Source: Sphingomonadaceae bacterium PASS1 (GTDB lineage: Bacteria > Pseudomonadota > Alphaproteobacteria > Sphingomonadales > Sphingomonadaceae). Taken from it: a stretch of DNA of 64,000 nucleotides. Location: assembly GCA_002255985.1 (NCBI GenBank), contig NKIR01000006.1:115754-179753 (forward strand), written 5' to 3'. This document shows, piece after piece, positions 1-12,367 of the stretch (within the stretch, counting starts at the first letter, position 1; every line of letters starts with the position of its first letter). The position numbers and the translations under genes are program-made. A model generated the notes under the pieces. It ran no database searches. It was not told the DNA's origin and saw nothing but the letters and a program-made list of their open reading frames with translations.

Positions 1-358
1 TTATCATCTGACCGCAGACATCGCCAAGGAAATGGCGGGCGAGCTTGGTCCGGAAATCATCGAAACCGTCGTCGGACGTGCAGAGGTCAAGGACGTGTTC
101 AAGTCTGGCAAGCGCGACAAGGCCGCTGGTTTGCTGGTCACCGAAGGCATCATCAAAAAGGGTCTTCATGCACGTCTTACCCGCGAAGACGTCATCGTGT
201 CGAAAACCACGATTGCCTCGCTCCGCCGTTTCAAGGACAATATCGACGAAGTTCGTGCTGGTCTCGAATGTGGTGTCGTGTTGGCGGACACCAACGACGT
301 CAAGGCAGGCGATATGCTCGAGGTCTTTGAAGTCGAGGAACGTGAACGGACGTTGTGA
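1..358 (+). CDS. infB: Translation initiation factor IF-2, C-terminal fragment
   Basis: This is the 3' end of a gene that begins before the window; the frame is open from base 2 and stops at 356-358. The roughly 118 visible residues are the C-terminal part of IF-2, the GTPase that brings initiator tRNA to the 30S subunit. The run AGELGPEIIETVVGRAEV and the later RRFKDNIDEVRAGLECG are typical of its last domains, which bind fMet-tRNA. The gene lies 29 bp upstream of rbfA on the same strand, as expected for the nusA-infB-rbfA-truB cluster. The GTPase domain is outside the window. Confidence 0.95.
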   Translation, partial: YHLTADIAKEMAGELGPEIIETVVGRAEVKDVFKSGKRDKAAGLLVTEGIIKKGLHARLTREDVIVSKTTIASLRRFKDNIDEVRAGLECGVVLADTNDVKAGDMLEVFEVEERERTL

Positions 359-387
359 GCTTAGCTCAATCCTGAAAGGGGAGCTGT

Positions 388-807
388 ATGGCCAAGCATA
401 ACGACACTGGTACCGAGGGCCGTTCTGTGCGGTTGCTACGCGTAGGCGAACAATTCCGGCACATATTGTCGGAACTGCTCGCGCGCGGCGAAGTGCATGA
501 CGATGTCCTTAACAGCCACAGCGTCAGCGTGACCGAAGTGCGTATGTCACCTGATTTGCGCCATGCAACGGCATTCATTAAGCCGCTGTTGGGCGCAAAT
601 GAAGAAAAGGTGCTGAAGGCACTGCGCACCAACACGGCGTTCTTCCAAAAGGAAGTCGCCTCGCGGGTGAGCATGAAATATGCGGCCAAGCTGAAATTTC
701 TGGCCGATGATAGCTTCGACCAAGCCACGCATATCGAAGGCTTGTTGGCGCAGCCCAAGGTGCAACAAGATTTGACCGACAATGCGGACGGCGACGACGC
801 AGAATAA
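388..807 (+). CDS. rbfA: Ribosome-binding factor A
   Basis: A 139-residue protein of normal RbfA length. RbfA is a KH-fold factor that binds 16S rRNA and helps mature the 30S subunit, and it matters most at low temperature. The N-terminal signature [14 protein letters not shown] near residues 15-28 and the basic helix-rich body fit the family. An AAAGGGGAG ribosome binding site lies just before the ATG. The stop codon overlaps the tdk start by one base (TAATG), so the two are probably translationally coupled. Confidence 0.95.
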   Translation: MAKHNDTGTEGRSVRLLRVGEQFRHILSELLARGEVHDDVLNSHSVSVTEVRMSPDLRHATAFIKPLLGANEEKVLKALRTNTAFFQKEVASRVSMKYAAKLKFLADDSFDQATHIEGLLAQPKVQQDLTDNADGDDAE

Positions 808-1388
808 TGGCCAAGTTATACTTCTACTACGCGTCGATGAACGCAGGCAAATCGACGACATTGCTGCAGGCCGCATTCAATTATGGCGAGCGCGGCATGC
901 AGGTGATGTTGTGGACCGCCGCTATTGATGACCGCCCGGGTTTTGGCGCCATCAGCTCACGCATTGGTCTCGCAGGCGATGCGAGCCGCTTTGAAAGCGA
1001 CACGGACATCGAAAGCGCAGTCCTCGGCAAGCACGCAGAAACGCCGCTTGCGTGCGTGCTGATCGACGAGGCGCAGTTTTTGACCAAAGAACAGGTTTGG
1101 CAGGCTGCAAGCATAGCCGACAAGGCCGGTATTCCGGTCGTTTGCTATGGCTTGCGCACGGATTTTCAGGGCGAGCTTTTCCCCGGCTCCGCTGCATTGC
1201 TGGGCATCGCGGACAGCCTAGTTGAATTAAAAGGCGTATGTGACTGCGGCCGCAAAGCGACGATGAATTTGCGCGTTGATGAGACCGGCAAAGCCGTTGT
1301 CGATGGCGCTCAAACCGAAATTGGCGGCGACGATCGTTATGTCGCGATGTGCCGAAAGCATTTTAACGAAGCGCGCGGCTTAGGCTGA
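807..1388 (+). CDS. tdk: Thymidine kinase (type II)
   Basis: A 193-residue cytosolic kinase that phosphorylates thymidine in the pyrimidine salvage pathway. The P-loop SMNAGKST is at residues 10-17, the Walker B/catalytic LIDEAQF is around 85-91, and zinc-binding cysteines are visible at CDC (145, 147) and near residue 182 (CRKH). These are hallmarks of the short E. coli-type enzyme. It sits inside the rbfA–truB cluster with its ATG overlapping the rbfA stop. Placement between rbfA and truB is a lineage-specific insertion, since these two are often adjacent. Confidence 0.95.
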   Translation: MAKLYFYYASMNAGKSTTLLQAAFNYGERGMQVMLWTAAIDDRPGFGAISSRIGLAGDASRFESDTDIESAVLGKHAETPLACVLIDEAQFLTKEQVWQAASIADKAGIPVVCYGLRTDFQGELFPGSAALLGIADSLVELKGVCDCGRKATMNLRVDETGKAVVDGAQTEIGGDDRYVAMCRKHFNEARGLG

Positions 1389-1425
1389 CTTTTCATTTGC
1401 CGTTCATCCAGAAAGGCATATCGTC

Positions 1426-1863
1426 GTGCCTATGATGAAAAAAACCATGCTCTCATTGTTGGTCGCAGCCACCATCGCGGCTCCTGTGCATTCCAAAAGG
1501 CTGGAGCCCTATGTCTGGCCCGAGTTGGGCGTGGAAACCAAGATCAATTTTCCTAATCAAGGCACGATCCGCAATTTCGAAGCCGATGGCAATGACGGCA
1601 TATGGCTGGAGGACCGGCAACGGCGCTGGTATTATGCTGAGTTGCATGGCGGATGCCAGGAACTTGATTTCGCGCAAGCTATCGCGTTTGATACGCGCGG
1701 ATCGGCGACTTTCGACAGGTTCAGCAGTATCATCGTGGCTGGCGACAAATGCCAATTGGCCAGCCTTGTGACCGCCAATAAGCCTTTGCCGCGCAAAGAG
1801 CGACTAAAGCTCCGCAAGCAAGCATTGGCCGCAGGCAAGGATGCTGCGGCGCCTTCAAATTGA
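1426..1863 (+). CDS. Exported DUF6491-type protein of unknown function
   Basis: A 145-residue protein with a Sec signal peptide at residues 1-23 (MKKTMLSLLVAATIAAPVHS after a short lead). The mature part contains IRNFEADGNDGIWLEDRQRR, WYYAEL, a conserved cysteine in GGCQELDF, and ATFDRF, which I recognise as the DUF6491 pattern found in sphingomonads and xanthomonads. No enzymatic function is known. A second in-frame ATG three codons in (1435) is an alternative start. It lies between tdk and truB on the same strand and may be co-transcribed. Confidence 0.8.
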   Translation: MPMMKKTMLSLLVAATIAAPVHSKRLEPYVWPELGVETKINFPNQGTIRNFEADGNDGIWLEDRQRRWYYAELHGGCQELDFAQAIAFDTRGSATFDRFSSIIVAGDKCQLASLVTANKPLPRKERLKLRKQALAAGKDAAAPSN

Positions 1864-1895
1864 CTTGATGCTATACCGCGCCCTAAAGGGCGGGC

Positions 1896-2819
1896 ATGCA
1901 TGGCTGGATCATCCTCGATAAACCGCTTGGTCTGGGTTCAACGCAGGCCGTTGCAGCGGTAAAACGCAACTTGCGTTCCGCAGGCTTTGGCAAGGTCAAG
2001 GTTGGGCATGGCGGCACGCTTGATCCGCTCGCCACCGGTGTTCTCCCCATCGCATTGGGTGAGGCGACCAAACTATGTGGCCGGATGCTCGACGCGTCCA
2101 AGACATATGACTTTACCATTTGTTTTGGGACAGAGACCAGCGGCCTAGATGCCGAGGGCGAGGTTGTTGCAACTTCGGACGTGTTGCCCACGCTGGATCA
2201 GTTGCAGCAAGCACTGGCGCAGTTCACGGGTCCGATTGAACAGATCCCGCCGGCTTATTCGGCGATCAAAATCGATGGCAAGCGCGCCTATGATCTGGCG
2301 CGGGCAGGGGAAGTGGTTGAGATGAAGTCGCGGGCTGTGACGGTCTATCAACTCACCATCTGTCATGCTGAATTTGTTTCAAATCAAGTTCAGCGTGACG
2401 CGCTTTTGAGTTCAATCACATTGACTGCCGACGTTTCCAAAGGCACGTACATCCGCAGCTTGGCGCGAGATATTGCTTATGCTTTGGGCACGGTCGGCCA
2501 TGTCTCTATGCTGCGCCGCGTGCGTGCGGGTCCGTTCGCCCTGAATGGCGCGATTTCGCTGGACAAACTCAATGCATTCGGCCAAGGGGCAGCCCAAGAA
2601 GACGTTATCTTGCCGATAGAGGCAGGGCTGGTCGACATCCCGGCTCTTGATCTCTCCCCGGAACAGGCAAGGGCGATCCAACAGGGTCGCGTCTTGACCG
2701 GGATTGCCATGAAAGATGGGCTACATTGGGCAAGGGACGCAAATTCGCGGCCTATTGCGTTGGTGGAGAACATCGGCGGTGCTTTAAAAACCGTCCGTGG
2801 TTTTAACCTAACTACATGA
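1896..2819 (+). CDS. truB: tRNA pseudouridine-55 synthase TruB
   Basis: A 307-residue enzyme that converts U55 to pseudouridine in the T-loop of tRNAs. The catalytic aspartate lies in [10 protein letters not shown] (residues 39-48, Asp43). [14 protein letters not shown] and [17 protein letters not shown] are further conserved blocks. Residues of about 155-173 ([20 protein letters not shown]) are not typical of TruB; they are encoded by a palindromic repeat-like sequence at 2362-2399, which looks like an in-frame insertion in a surface loop. The gene is followed 16 bp later by rpsO. Confidence 0.95.
   Translation: MHGWIILDKPLGLGSTQAVAAVKRNLRSAGFGKVKVGHGGTLDPLATGVLPIALGEATKLCGRMLDASKTYDFTICFGTETSGLDAEGEVVATSDVLPTLDQLQQALAQFTGPIEQIPPAYSAIKIDGKRAYDLARAGEVVEMKSRAVTVYQLTICHAEFVSNQVQRDALLSSITLTADVSKGTYIRSLARDIAYALGTVGHVSMLRRVRAGPFALNGAISLDKLNAFGQGAAQEDVILPIEAGLVDIPALDLSPEQARAIQQGRVLTGIAMKDGLHWARDANSRPIALVENIGGALKTVRGFNLTT
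2362..2399. repeat. REP-like palindrome inside truB
   Basis: Inverted arms GTCATGCTGAA (2362-2372) and TTCAGCGTGAC (2389-2399) match each other with one mismatch and flank a short spacer containing TTGTTTCA. The sequence resembles the two elements between rpsO and pnp (ATCCTGAA…TTTCAGGAT). It encodes the extra residues [13 protein letters not shown] in TruB. I infer a small palindromic repeat that inserted in frame. Confidence 0.6.
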
Positions 2820-2835
2820 TGTTCGAAGGAAAAAT

Positions 2836-3105
2836 ATGTCAATTACTGCAGAACGTAAAGCACAGGTCATCAAAGAGCACGCGCGCGAGCCAAATGATAC
2901 CGGATCACCAGAAGTGCAGGTTGCAATCCTGACTGACCGTATCAACACGCTGACCAGCCACTTTAAAGACCACCACAAGGACAATCATTCGCGTCGTGGT
3001 CTTCTTCAGATGGTAAACAAGCGTCGTTCGCTTTTGGATTACCTGAAAAAAATCGATGGTGACCGTTACGCGGCGCTCATCGCGAAGCTCGGCCTTCGTA
3101 AGTAA
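2836..3105 (+). CDS. rpsO: 30S ribosomal protein S15
   Basis: An 89-residue protein, exactly the family length. S15 is a primary 16S rRNA-binding protein of the 30S platform. The conserved runs [37 protein letters not shown] and [10 protein letters not shown] are all present. A GAAGGAAAAA ribosome binding site precedes the ATG. It is followed by a GC-rich terminator hairpin at 3116-3138 and then by pnp, the usual rpsO-pnp order. Confidence 0.98.
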   Translation: MSITAERKAQVIKEHAREPNDTGSPEVQVAILTDRINTLTSHFKDHHKDNHSRRGLLQMVNKRRSLLDYLKKIDGDRYAALIAKLGLRK

Positions 3106-3115
3106 CACAATCGTT

Positions 3116-3138
3116 CGGCCCGCCTCGGCGGGCCGTTT
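3116..3138 (+). terminator. rpsO terminator hairpin
   Basis: A perfect 9-bp stem CGGCCCGCC/GGCGGGCCG with a 2-nt apex is followed by TTT. It begins 10 bp after the rpsO stop. The short T-run suggests an intrinsic or attenuating terminator before pnp. Confidence 0.75.
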
Positions 3139-3146
3139 ACGTATTG

Positions 3147-3214
3147 GGTTATCCTGAATGTGTTTCAGGATACCAAATGACCGTTTCTTGTTATCCTGAA
3201 ACATGTTCAGGATG
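3147..3214. repeat. Pair of REP-like palindromes (rpsO–pnp spacer)
   Basis: Two related inverted repeats stand 16 bp apart: 3147-3174 (GGTTATCCTGAA…TTTCAGGATACC) and 3191-3214 (TTATCCTGAA…TTCAGGATGA). Each can fold as a hairpin, and they share the core ATCCTGAA/TTCAGGAT. A related element appears in truB. Sphingomonad genomes carry many such units; in an RNA they could affect 3'-end stability. Confidence 0.65.
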
Positions 3215-3355
3215 ACGAAAAATGGAAAAGGGCGTGCCCGGCAATGAGGCTGGACTGCCATGGGGGCTTTGAAATGCCCCGGCCGTTTGCGGATCGGATC
3301 ATCCGCTCAATTGAGGCCCCGCATCGCATAGGGCATGCGGGTCAAAGGAAAATCT

Positions 3356-5695
3356 ATGTTCAATACGAAAACTGTATCAATCGAGTGGGGCGGACAAACC
3401 CTGACACTCGAAACGGGTAAGGTTGCCCGTCAAGCTGACGGCGCTGTTATGGCGTCTTTGGGTGAAACCGTTGTACTTTGCGCGGTTACCGCGGCGAAGT
3501 CGGTAAAGGATGGTCAGGATTTCTTCCCATTGACCGTTCACTATCAAGAAAAATATTCGGCAGCTGGCCGTATCCCCGGTGGCTTCTTCAAGCGGGAACG
3601 CGGCGCGACTGAAAAGGAAACTTTGGTTTCCCGTTTGATCGACCGTCCACTGCGTCCGTTGTTCCCAGAAGGTTTCTACAACGAAATCAACGCAATCGCG
3701 CAAGTTCTTAGCTATGATGGCGAGAATGAGCCTGACATTTTGGCGCTGGTTGCAGCATCTGCTGCAATGACCATTTCGGGCGTTCCTTTCATGGGCCCAA
3801 TCGGCGCAGCACGCGTTGGTTACCTGAATGGCGAATATATCCTGAACCCAACAGACGAGCAGGTTGCCGAAGGTGACCTCGACCTCGTTGTTGCAGCGAC
3901 ATATGACGCTGTGATGATGGTTGAATCCGAAGCTAATGAGCTTTCCGAAGAAATCATGCTTGGTGCCGTCCTGTTTGCGCATGACGCATGTAAGGAAGTC
4001 GTCAAGGCGATCATCAAGCTTGCTGAACAAGCTGCCAAGGATCCTTGGACAATGGCGGAGCAGGCTGACCTGTCCGCGGCCAAGGACAAGCTTAAGAAGC
4101 TGATCGGCAAGGATATTGCTGCAGCGTATAAGCTGACCGACAAGTCGGAACGCAGCAACGCGTTGAACTTTGCACGCGCAAAGGCAAAGGAAGCGTTTGT
4201 TGACGCTGCGCCTCAGGATCAGCTTGCTGCCGGCAAGTTGATGAAGAAGCTTGAAGCTGAAATCGTTCGCGGCGCCATCCTTAAGGACGGCACCCGCATA
4301 GACGGTCGCAGCACCACGCAAATCCGTCCAATCGTTTCGGAAACGCATTTCTTGCCACGCGCACATGGTTCTGCCTTGTTCACTCGCGGCGAAACGCAAA
4401 CCATCGCAACCTGCACCTTGGGTACCAAGGACGCTGAGCAGATGATCGACGGTCTTGGCGGTCTGCATTATGAAAACTTCATGCTGCATTACAACTTTCC
4501 ACCGTACAGCGTTGGTGAAGTTGGCCGTTTCGGTGCGCCTGGTCGCCGCGAAGTTGGCCATGGTAAGCTTGCCTGGCGTGCGTTGCACCCCGTGCTGCCA
4601 ACCAAGGACGAGTTCCCGTACACGATCCGTTTGACCAGCGACATCACAGAGTCGAACGGCTCTTCATCGATGGCGTCGGTTTGCGGTGGAAGCCTTGCCA
4701 TGATGGACGCAGGCGTGCCTATCAAGCGTCCGGTTTCGGGTATCGCAATGGGTCTTATCCTTGAAGGTAAGGATTTCGCGATCCTTTCCGACATCTTGGG
4801 TGATGAAGATCATCTCGGCGATATGGATTTCAAGGTTGCTGGTACGTCAGAAGGCATCACCACGATGCAGATGGACATCAAGATTGCCGGTATTACCCGT
4901 GAAATCTTCGAAGCTGCATTGAACCAAGCTAAGGAAGGCCGCGCGCATATCCTTGGTGAAATGGCAAAAGCCTTGGGCGAAGCCCGCGGTGAATTGTCGG
5001 CGCACGCACCACGCATCGAAACCATGCAGATCGACAAAGCGAAGATCCGCGACATCATCGGTACCGGTGGTAAGGTCATTCGTGAAATCGTCGCCACCAC
5101 TGGTGCGAAGGTCGACATCGACGATGAAGGTCTTATCAAGATCTCGTCGTCCGACGTTGCCCAGATCGAAGCCGCTCGTAAGTGGATTTCCGGCATCGTT
5201 GAAGAAGCTGAAGTCGGCAAAATCTATGACGGCAAGGTCGTCAATCTCGTCGATTTCGGTGCGTTCGTAAACTTCATGGGTGGCAAGGACGGTCTCGTCC
5301 ACGTCAGCGAAATGCGCAACGAGCGCGTTGAGAAGGTTACCGACGTCGTCAGCGAAGGCATGGACGTTAAGGTCAAGGTCCTCGAAATCGATCCACGTGG
5401 CAAGGTTCGCCTGTCAATGCGCGTCGTTGATCAGGAAACCGGTGAAGAACTGGAAGATACACGCCCGCCACGTGAAAAGAGTGAGCGCAGCGATCGCGGT
5501 CCCCGTCGTGAAGGCGGCGGTGCCGGACGCGGCGAAGGCCGTGGTGATCGCGGACCTCGCCGTGATGGCGGTGGACGTGATGGTGGTCGTGGTGAAGGCC
5601 GCGGCGACCGTGGTCCACGCCAAGAGCGCTCAGAAGGCGGAAACAATGGCGGGGGGGGCGATCCCGACCATGTTCCAGCATTCCTGAAGGACTAA
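3356..5695 (+). CDS. pnp: Polyribonucleotide nucleotidyltransferase (PNPase)
   Basis: A 779-residue 3'-5' phosphorolytic exoribonuclease of the RNA degradosome. I chose the ATG at 3356 ([11 protein letters not shown]) because AAAGGAAAA sits just upstream; an ATG at 3335 would swallow that site. Two RNase PH domains are followed by a KH domain ([16 protein letters not shown]) and an S1 domain ([18 protein letters not shown]). The last about 80 residues form an Arg/Gly-rich tail with repeated RGDRGPR units before the conserved ending VPAFLKD. A run of eight G (5651-5658) lies in this tail. Confidence 0.97.
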   Translation: MFNTKTVSIEWGGQTLTLETGKVARQADGAVMASLGETVVLCAVTAAKSVKDGQDFFPLTVHYQEKYSAAGRIPGGFFKRERGATEKETLVSRLIDRPLRPLFPEGFYNEINAIAQVLSYDGENEPDILALVAASAAMTISGVPFMGPIGAARVGYLNGEYILNPTDEQVAEGDLDLVVAATYDAVMMVESEANELSEEIMLGAVLFAHDACKEVVKAIIKLAEQAAKDPWTMAEQADLSAAKDKLKKLIGKDIAAAYKLTDKSERSNALNFARAKAKEAFVDAAPQDQLAAGKLMKKLEAEIVRGAILKDGTRIDGRSTTQIRPIVSETHFLPRAHGSALFTRGETQTIATCTLGTKDAEQMIDGLGGLHYENFMLHYNFPPYSVGEVGRFGAPGRREVGHGKLAWRALHPVLPTKDEFPYTIRLTSDITESNGSSSMASVCGGSLAMMDAGVPIKRPVSGIAMGLILEGKDFAILSDILGDEDHLGDMDFKVAGTSEGITTMQMDIKIAGITREIFEAALNQAKEGRAHILGEMAKALGEARGELSAHAPRIETMQIDKAKIRDIIGTGGKVIREIVATTGAKVDIDDEGLIKISSSDVAQIEAARKWISGIVEEAEVGKIYDGKVVNLVDFGAFVNFMGGKDGLVHVSEMRNERVEKVTDVVSEGMDVKVKVLEIDPRGKVRLSMRVVDQETGEELEDTRPPREKSERSDRGPRREGGGAGRGEGRGDRGPRRDGGGRDGGRGEGRGDRGPRQERSEGGNNGGGGDPDHVPAFLKD

Positions 5696-5704
5696 GCCTA
5701 AGTT

Positions 5705-5726
5705 CCCCTCCCGCAGGCGGGAGGGG
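5705..5726. repeat. GC-rich perfect hairpin downstream of pnp
   Basis: CCCCTCCCGC (5705-5714) and GCGGGAGGGG (5717-5726) form a perfect 10-bp stem around AG, followed by TTAGGGGTGGGC. There is no T-run, so it is not a standard terminator. The unit, including the trailing TTAGGGGTGGGC, resembles a dispersed intergenic repeat known from sphingomonad genomes. Confidence 0.55.
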
Positions 5727-5790
5727 TTAGGGGTGGGCAAGCGCAGCACGCTTCCATCAACACAGAACATCCTGCAAAAGGATTGGAGAG

Positions 5791-5820
5791 GAAAAGGGGT
5801 CGCTTCGGCGGCTCCTTTTT
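5791..5820 (+). terminator. UUCG-loop terminator after pnp
   Basis: AAAA plus GGGGTCGC (5796-5803), a TTCG tetraloop and GCGGCTCC (5808-5815) form a stem with G-U pairs, followed by TTTTT (5816-5820). This is a good intrinsic terminator. It lies 100 bp after the pnp stop and ahead of bamD. Confidence 0.7.
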
Positions 5821-5964
5821 CGTTGTGGGCATCGGCTGCCATTAATGCGCAAAGCCGGTTGCCCCCGAAGCTATCTCGCCTTCAGTTCATGCCCGATACA
5901 GCATCTCGCACTAACATGCGCAAAACCCTTGGCGACGGCCCCAAGAGTATCTAAGGACAATCAC

Positions 5965-6759
5965 ATGAACAGAAAAATCCTTGTGTCCGCTGGCTTGCTG
6001 GCTTCGGTTTCCATGCTTTCCGGTTGCGCTATGCTTGGCCTTGGCGGCGGCGGCGCAAAGCCGGGCAGCAACACCCGTTACGTCGCGCGTGACGTCAATA
6101 CGTTGTACACGGCGGCAAAGGATAAGCTGGATAACAAGCAATATGAAGTTGCTGCGGCTTTGTTTGACGAAGTCGAACGCCAGCATCCTTATTCGCCATG
6201 GGCCCGCCGAGCGCAGCTGATGAGCGCATTTAGCTATTACATGGCGCAGAAGTATAACGAATCGATTCAATCGTCGCGCCGTTTCCTGTCGATCCATCCG
6301 GGTAACAAAGATGCGCCATATGCATATTATCTGATCGCCTTGTCTTATTATGAACAGATGAGCGATGTGACCCACGATCAGAAGATTTCGGAGCAGGCAT
6401 TGGCGGCATTGGGTGAAGTGCAGCGTCGCTATCCCACTTCTCGCTATTCCGCTGATGCCACGTTGAAAATGGATCTTGTACGCGACCATTTGGCGGGCAA
6501 GGAAATGGAGATTGGCCGTTTCTATCAACGTCGTGCCTTGTGGCTCGCATCCTCGCTGCGTTTCCGCGAAGTCATCGACAAATTTGATACGACAACGCAC
6601 ACGCCAGAGGCGTTGTACCGTCTGACCGAAAGCTATTTGGCGATGGGCGTGCCGGAAGAGGCGAAGAAAGCTGCGGCTGTGCTGGGTGCCAACTACCCCG
6701 GTAGCGAATGGTATCAGCGCGCCTATGACCTGATGCAGAAGAACGCGCCCGCCGCGTAA
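5965..6759 (+). CDS. bamD: Outer membrane assembly lipoprotein BamD
   Basis: A 264-residue lipoprotein of the BAM complex, which inserts beta-barrel proteins into the outer membrane. The start at 5965 is preceded by AAGGA; a longer open frame upstream lacks a signal sequence. The signal peptide ends in the lipobox LSGC (Cys about residue 21). The body contains TPR-like repeats with the typical DEVERQHPYSPWARRAQLM and RRFLSIHPGNKDAPYAYYL. It is 4 bp upstream of recN, so the two are probably one transcript. Confidence 0.93.
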   Translation: MNRKILVSAGLLASVSMLSGCAMLGLGGGGAKPGSNTRYVARDVNTLYTAAKDKLDNKQYEVAAALFDEVERQHPYSPWARRAQLMSAFSYYMAQKYNESIQSSRRFLSIHPGNKDAPYAYYLIALSYYEQMSDVTHDQKISEQALAALGEVQRRYPTSRYSADATLKMDLVRDHLAGKEMEIGRFYQRRALWLASSLRFREVIDKFDTTTHTPEALYRLTESYLAMGVPEEAKKAAAVLGANYPGSEWYQRAYDLMQKNAPAA

Positions 6760-6763
6760 TGAC

Positions 6764-10499
<3,736 letters not shown>

Positions 10500-10582
10500 C
10501 CGGAGCTAGCAAGGTCTTTTGAGCTCATGAGATCGCTGCCAACGCAGTTGATGCAAAGCAGTTTCAAGTGTAACCAATTTGC

Positions 10583-11423
10583 ATGGATAGCTCGAGCCAC
10601 GTTTATGACGCGCCGCCTGCCGGCGCAAATGCCGACTGGACCGTACCCCTGAATTGGGACGCCTTTGGCGCTGATGAACATGCGATGTGGGACCGGCTTT
10701 TTGCGCGCCAAACCGCGATGCTGCCGGGCCGCGCGGCGGACGCATTTATGCGCGGTATCGACGTTCTAAAGCTGACGCGTCCCGGCATTCCGGATTATCG
10801 CGAATTGAACGCGCGGTTGATGGCAGCCACCGGTTGGCAAATCGTCGCAGTGCCGGGCTTGGTTCCCGACGACGTGTTTTTTGACCATCTCGCCAATCGC
10901 CGTTTTCCGGCTGGCAATTTCATCCGCACGCCTGAGCAGCTGGATTATCTGCAAGAGCCAGACATTTTCCATGATGTTTTTGGGCATGTGCCCATGTTGG
11001 CCGACCCCGTATTTGCCGATTATATGGTGGCTTATGGCAAGGGCGGATTGCGCTCGCTCGGCTTTGGCGCGCTTGACCATCTTGCGGATTTACGGCGCTG
11101 GGATCGTCTCAAGCTATGCAGAGAGCATTTTTGCGCTGGAGGACCCAAGTCCCAACCGGATCGCATTTGACCTAATGCGCGTGATGCGCAGCCATTACCG
11201 GATTGATGATTTTCAGCAGAACTATTTTGTTGTTTCCAGCATGGAACAGTTGCTTAAGGTGACTGTCGAGACCGATTTCGCGCCATTATATCAACTGCTC
11301 GAATCCTCGCCCGACATATTGGTTGGCGAAATCATTGCCGAAGATGCGCTTATCACCAAGGGCACTCAGGCATATTTTAAGGACGCTGGTCGTTACCAGG
11401 TTCCAAAATCACCCGGCGGCTGA
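10583..11423 (+). pseudogene. phhA: Phenylalanine 4-monooxygenase, internally deleted and frameshifted
   Basis: Frame 1 (10583-11170) begins as a normal bacterial phenylalanine hydroxylase and keeps two iron ligands in PDIFHDVFGHVP (His130, His135). After GFGALDHLA (11086) the family sequence jumps to LRIYGAGIVSSYAESIFAL, which is read in another frame (from about 11082 to 11423). About 18 codons that normally encode a segment like RLYWYTVEFGL are missing, including the glutamate that is the third iron ligand. The junction sequence is CTTGCGG. The enzyme would turn phenylalanine into tyrosine; this copy should be inactive. The 3' end overlaps convergent prmA by 31 bp. Confidence 0.85.
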
Positions 11424-12367
11424 CTGGTGCGGCCTGACGCGCGCAGCGGACGTTGCCAGCCATAATTGCGGCGCTTGACGAGCCACAGGCATGGCCAATC
11501 ACCCATATCCTTGCGTTTTTGCACTCGAAAGCCGTGTAGGCGATATGCCCGCGTGACCGCTTCTGCCTGCGTATTCAGCAAGCCAGCCAATATCAGCGAA
11601 CCACCTTCGCGCAATATCGCCGATAGCGACGGCGCCAGCTCGATTAACGGGCCCGCCAAAATATTGGCGATGACCAAGTCATAAGGTGCGCGGGCGGTTA
11701 TAAGGTCGTGCGCTGTCCCTGCGGCCACACACAGCGCCAGCTGACCCTGCGCAACGCCACAAGGGACATTGTTGACCACTGCATTGGCCGCAGTGACATC
11801 AATGCTCACCGGGTCGATATCCGATGCCGTCAAATATGCTTTCGGCCACAACACATGCGCGGCAAAAGCCAGCAGGCCAGTGCCGGTTCCGATGTCGGCA
11901 ATAAGGTCAAAGCGTTTGCCGGCACGTTTCATTCTGTCGAGCATATCAAGACAGCCGCTGGTCGTTTCATGTCCGCCTGTGCCAAAGGCGCGGCTAGCCT
12001 CGATTTGGAACGGGGTTGCGCCGAAAGGCACTGTGCCCTTGTTGGCCATTGTGTGGACGTAGAAGCGCCCAGCATGAACCGGCTGAAGCCCTTGTTGGCT
12101 CATGACGACCCAGTCAGCATCGGGAAGTTCTTCAACCACCGCCTTTGCGTCCACGGCACTGGGCAAGCGGATTTGGATGGCAAAGATCACCTGAGCGTTT
12201 GGCTTCTCGTTAAAATAGGCTTCAAGCCGCCATTTCTCGTCGTTGAAAGCTTCGACTTCATCCGCAACGATGGTCGGCATGGGTTCCAATGCCGCCATCC
12301 ACTCATCGTCATTGTGCAGTGCTTCCGCCTCATTGCGGGTGCAGGGCAGGGTAACCTTCCAGTTCAT
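11393..12367 (-). CDS. prmA: Ribosomal protein L11 methyltransferase
   Basis: A 324-residue SAM-dependent methyltransferase that trimethylates L11. The SAM-binding motif IADIGTGTGLLAFAA and the catalytic-site motif VIANILAGPLIELAP are present, as is FGTGGHETTSGCLDML, typical of PrmA. Its ATG overlaps the stop of the metallo-beta-lactamase gene by 4 bp (ATGA), so it is the last gene of a three-gene minus-strand operon. The C-terminal tail (RRNYGWQRPLRASGRTS and beyond) runs past the usual end and overlaps the phhA remnant. Confidence 0.93.
   Translation of the reverse strand: MNWKVTLPCTRNEAEALHNDDEWMAALEPMPTIVADEVEAFNDEKWRLEAYFNEKPNAQVIFAIQIRLPSAVDAKAVVEELPDADWVVMSQQGLQPVHAGRFYVHTMANKGTVPFGATPFQIEASRAFGTGGHETTSGCLDMLDRMKRAGKRFDLIADIGTGTGLLAFAAHVLWPKAYLTASDIDPVSIDVTAANAVVNNVPCGVAQGQLALCVAAGTAHDLITARAPYDLVIANILAGPLIELAPSLSAILREGGSLILAGLLNTQAEAVTRAYRLHGFRVQKRKDMGDWPCLWLVKRRNYGWQRPLRASGRTSQPPGDFGTW

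Noticed and set aside
3377..4588. A 403-codon open frame on the minus strand opposite pnp
   Set aside because: It lies wholly inside pnp, has no ribosome binding site or family pattern, and its composition mirrors the pnp codons. It is a shadow frame.
5651..5658. G8 run in pnp as a frameshift
   Set aside because: The frame downstream still encodes the conserved end VPAFLKD, so pnp is intact as written.
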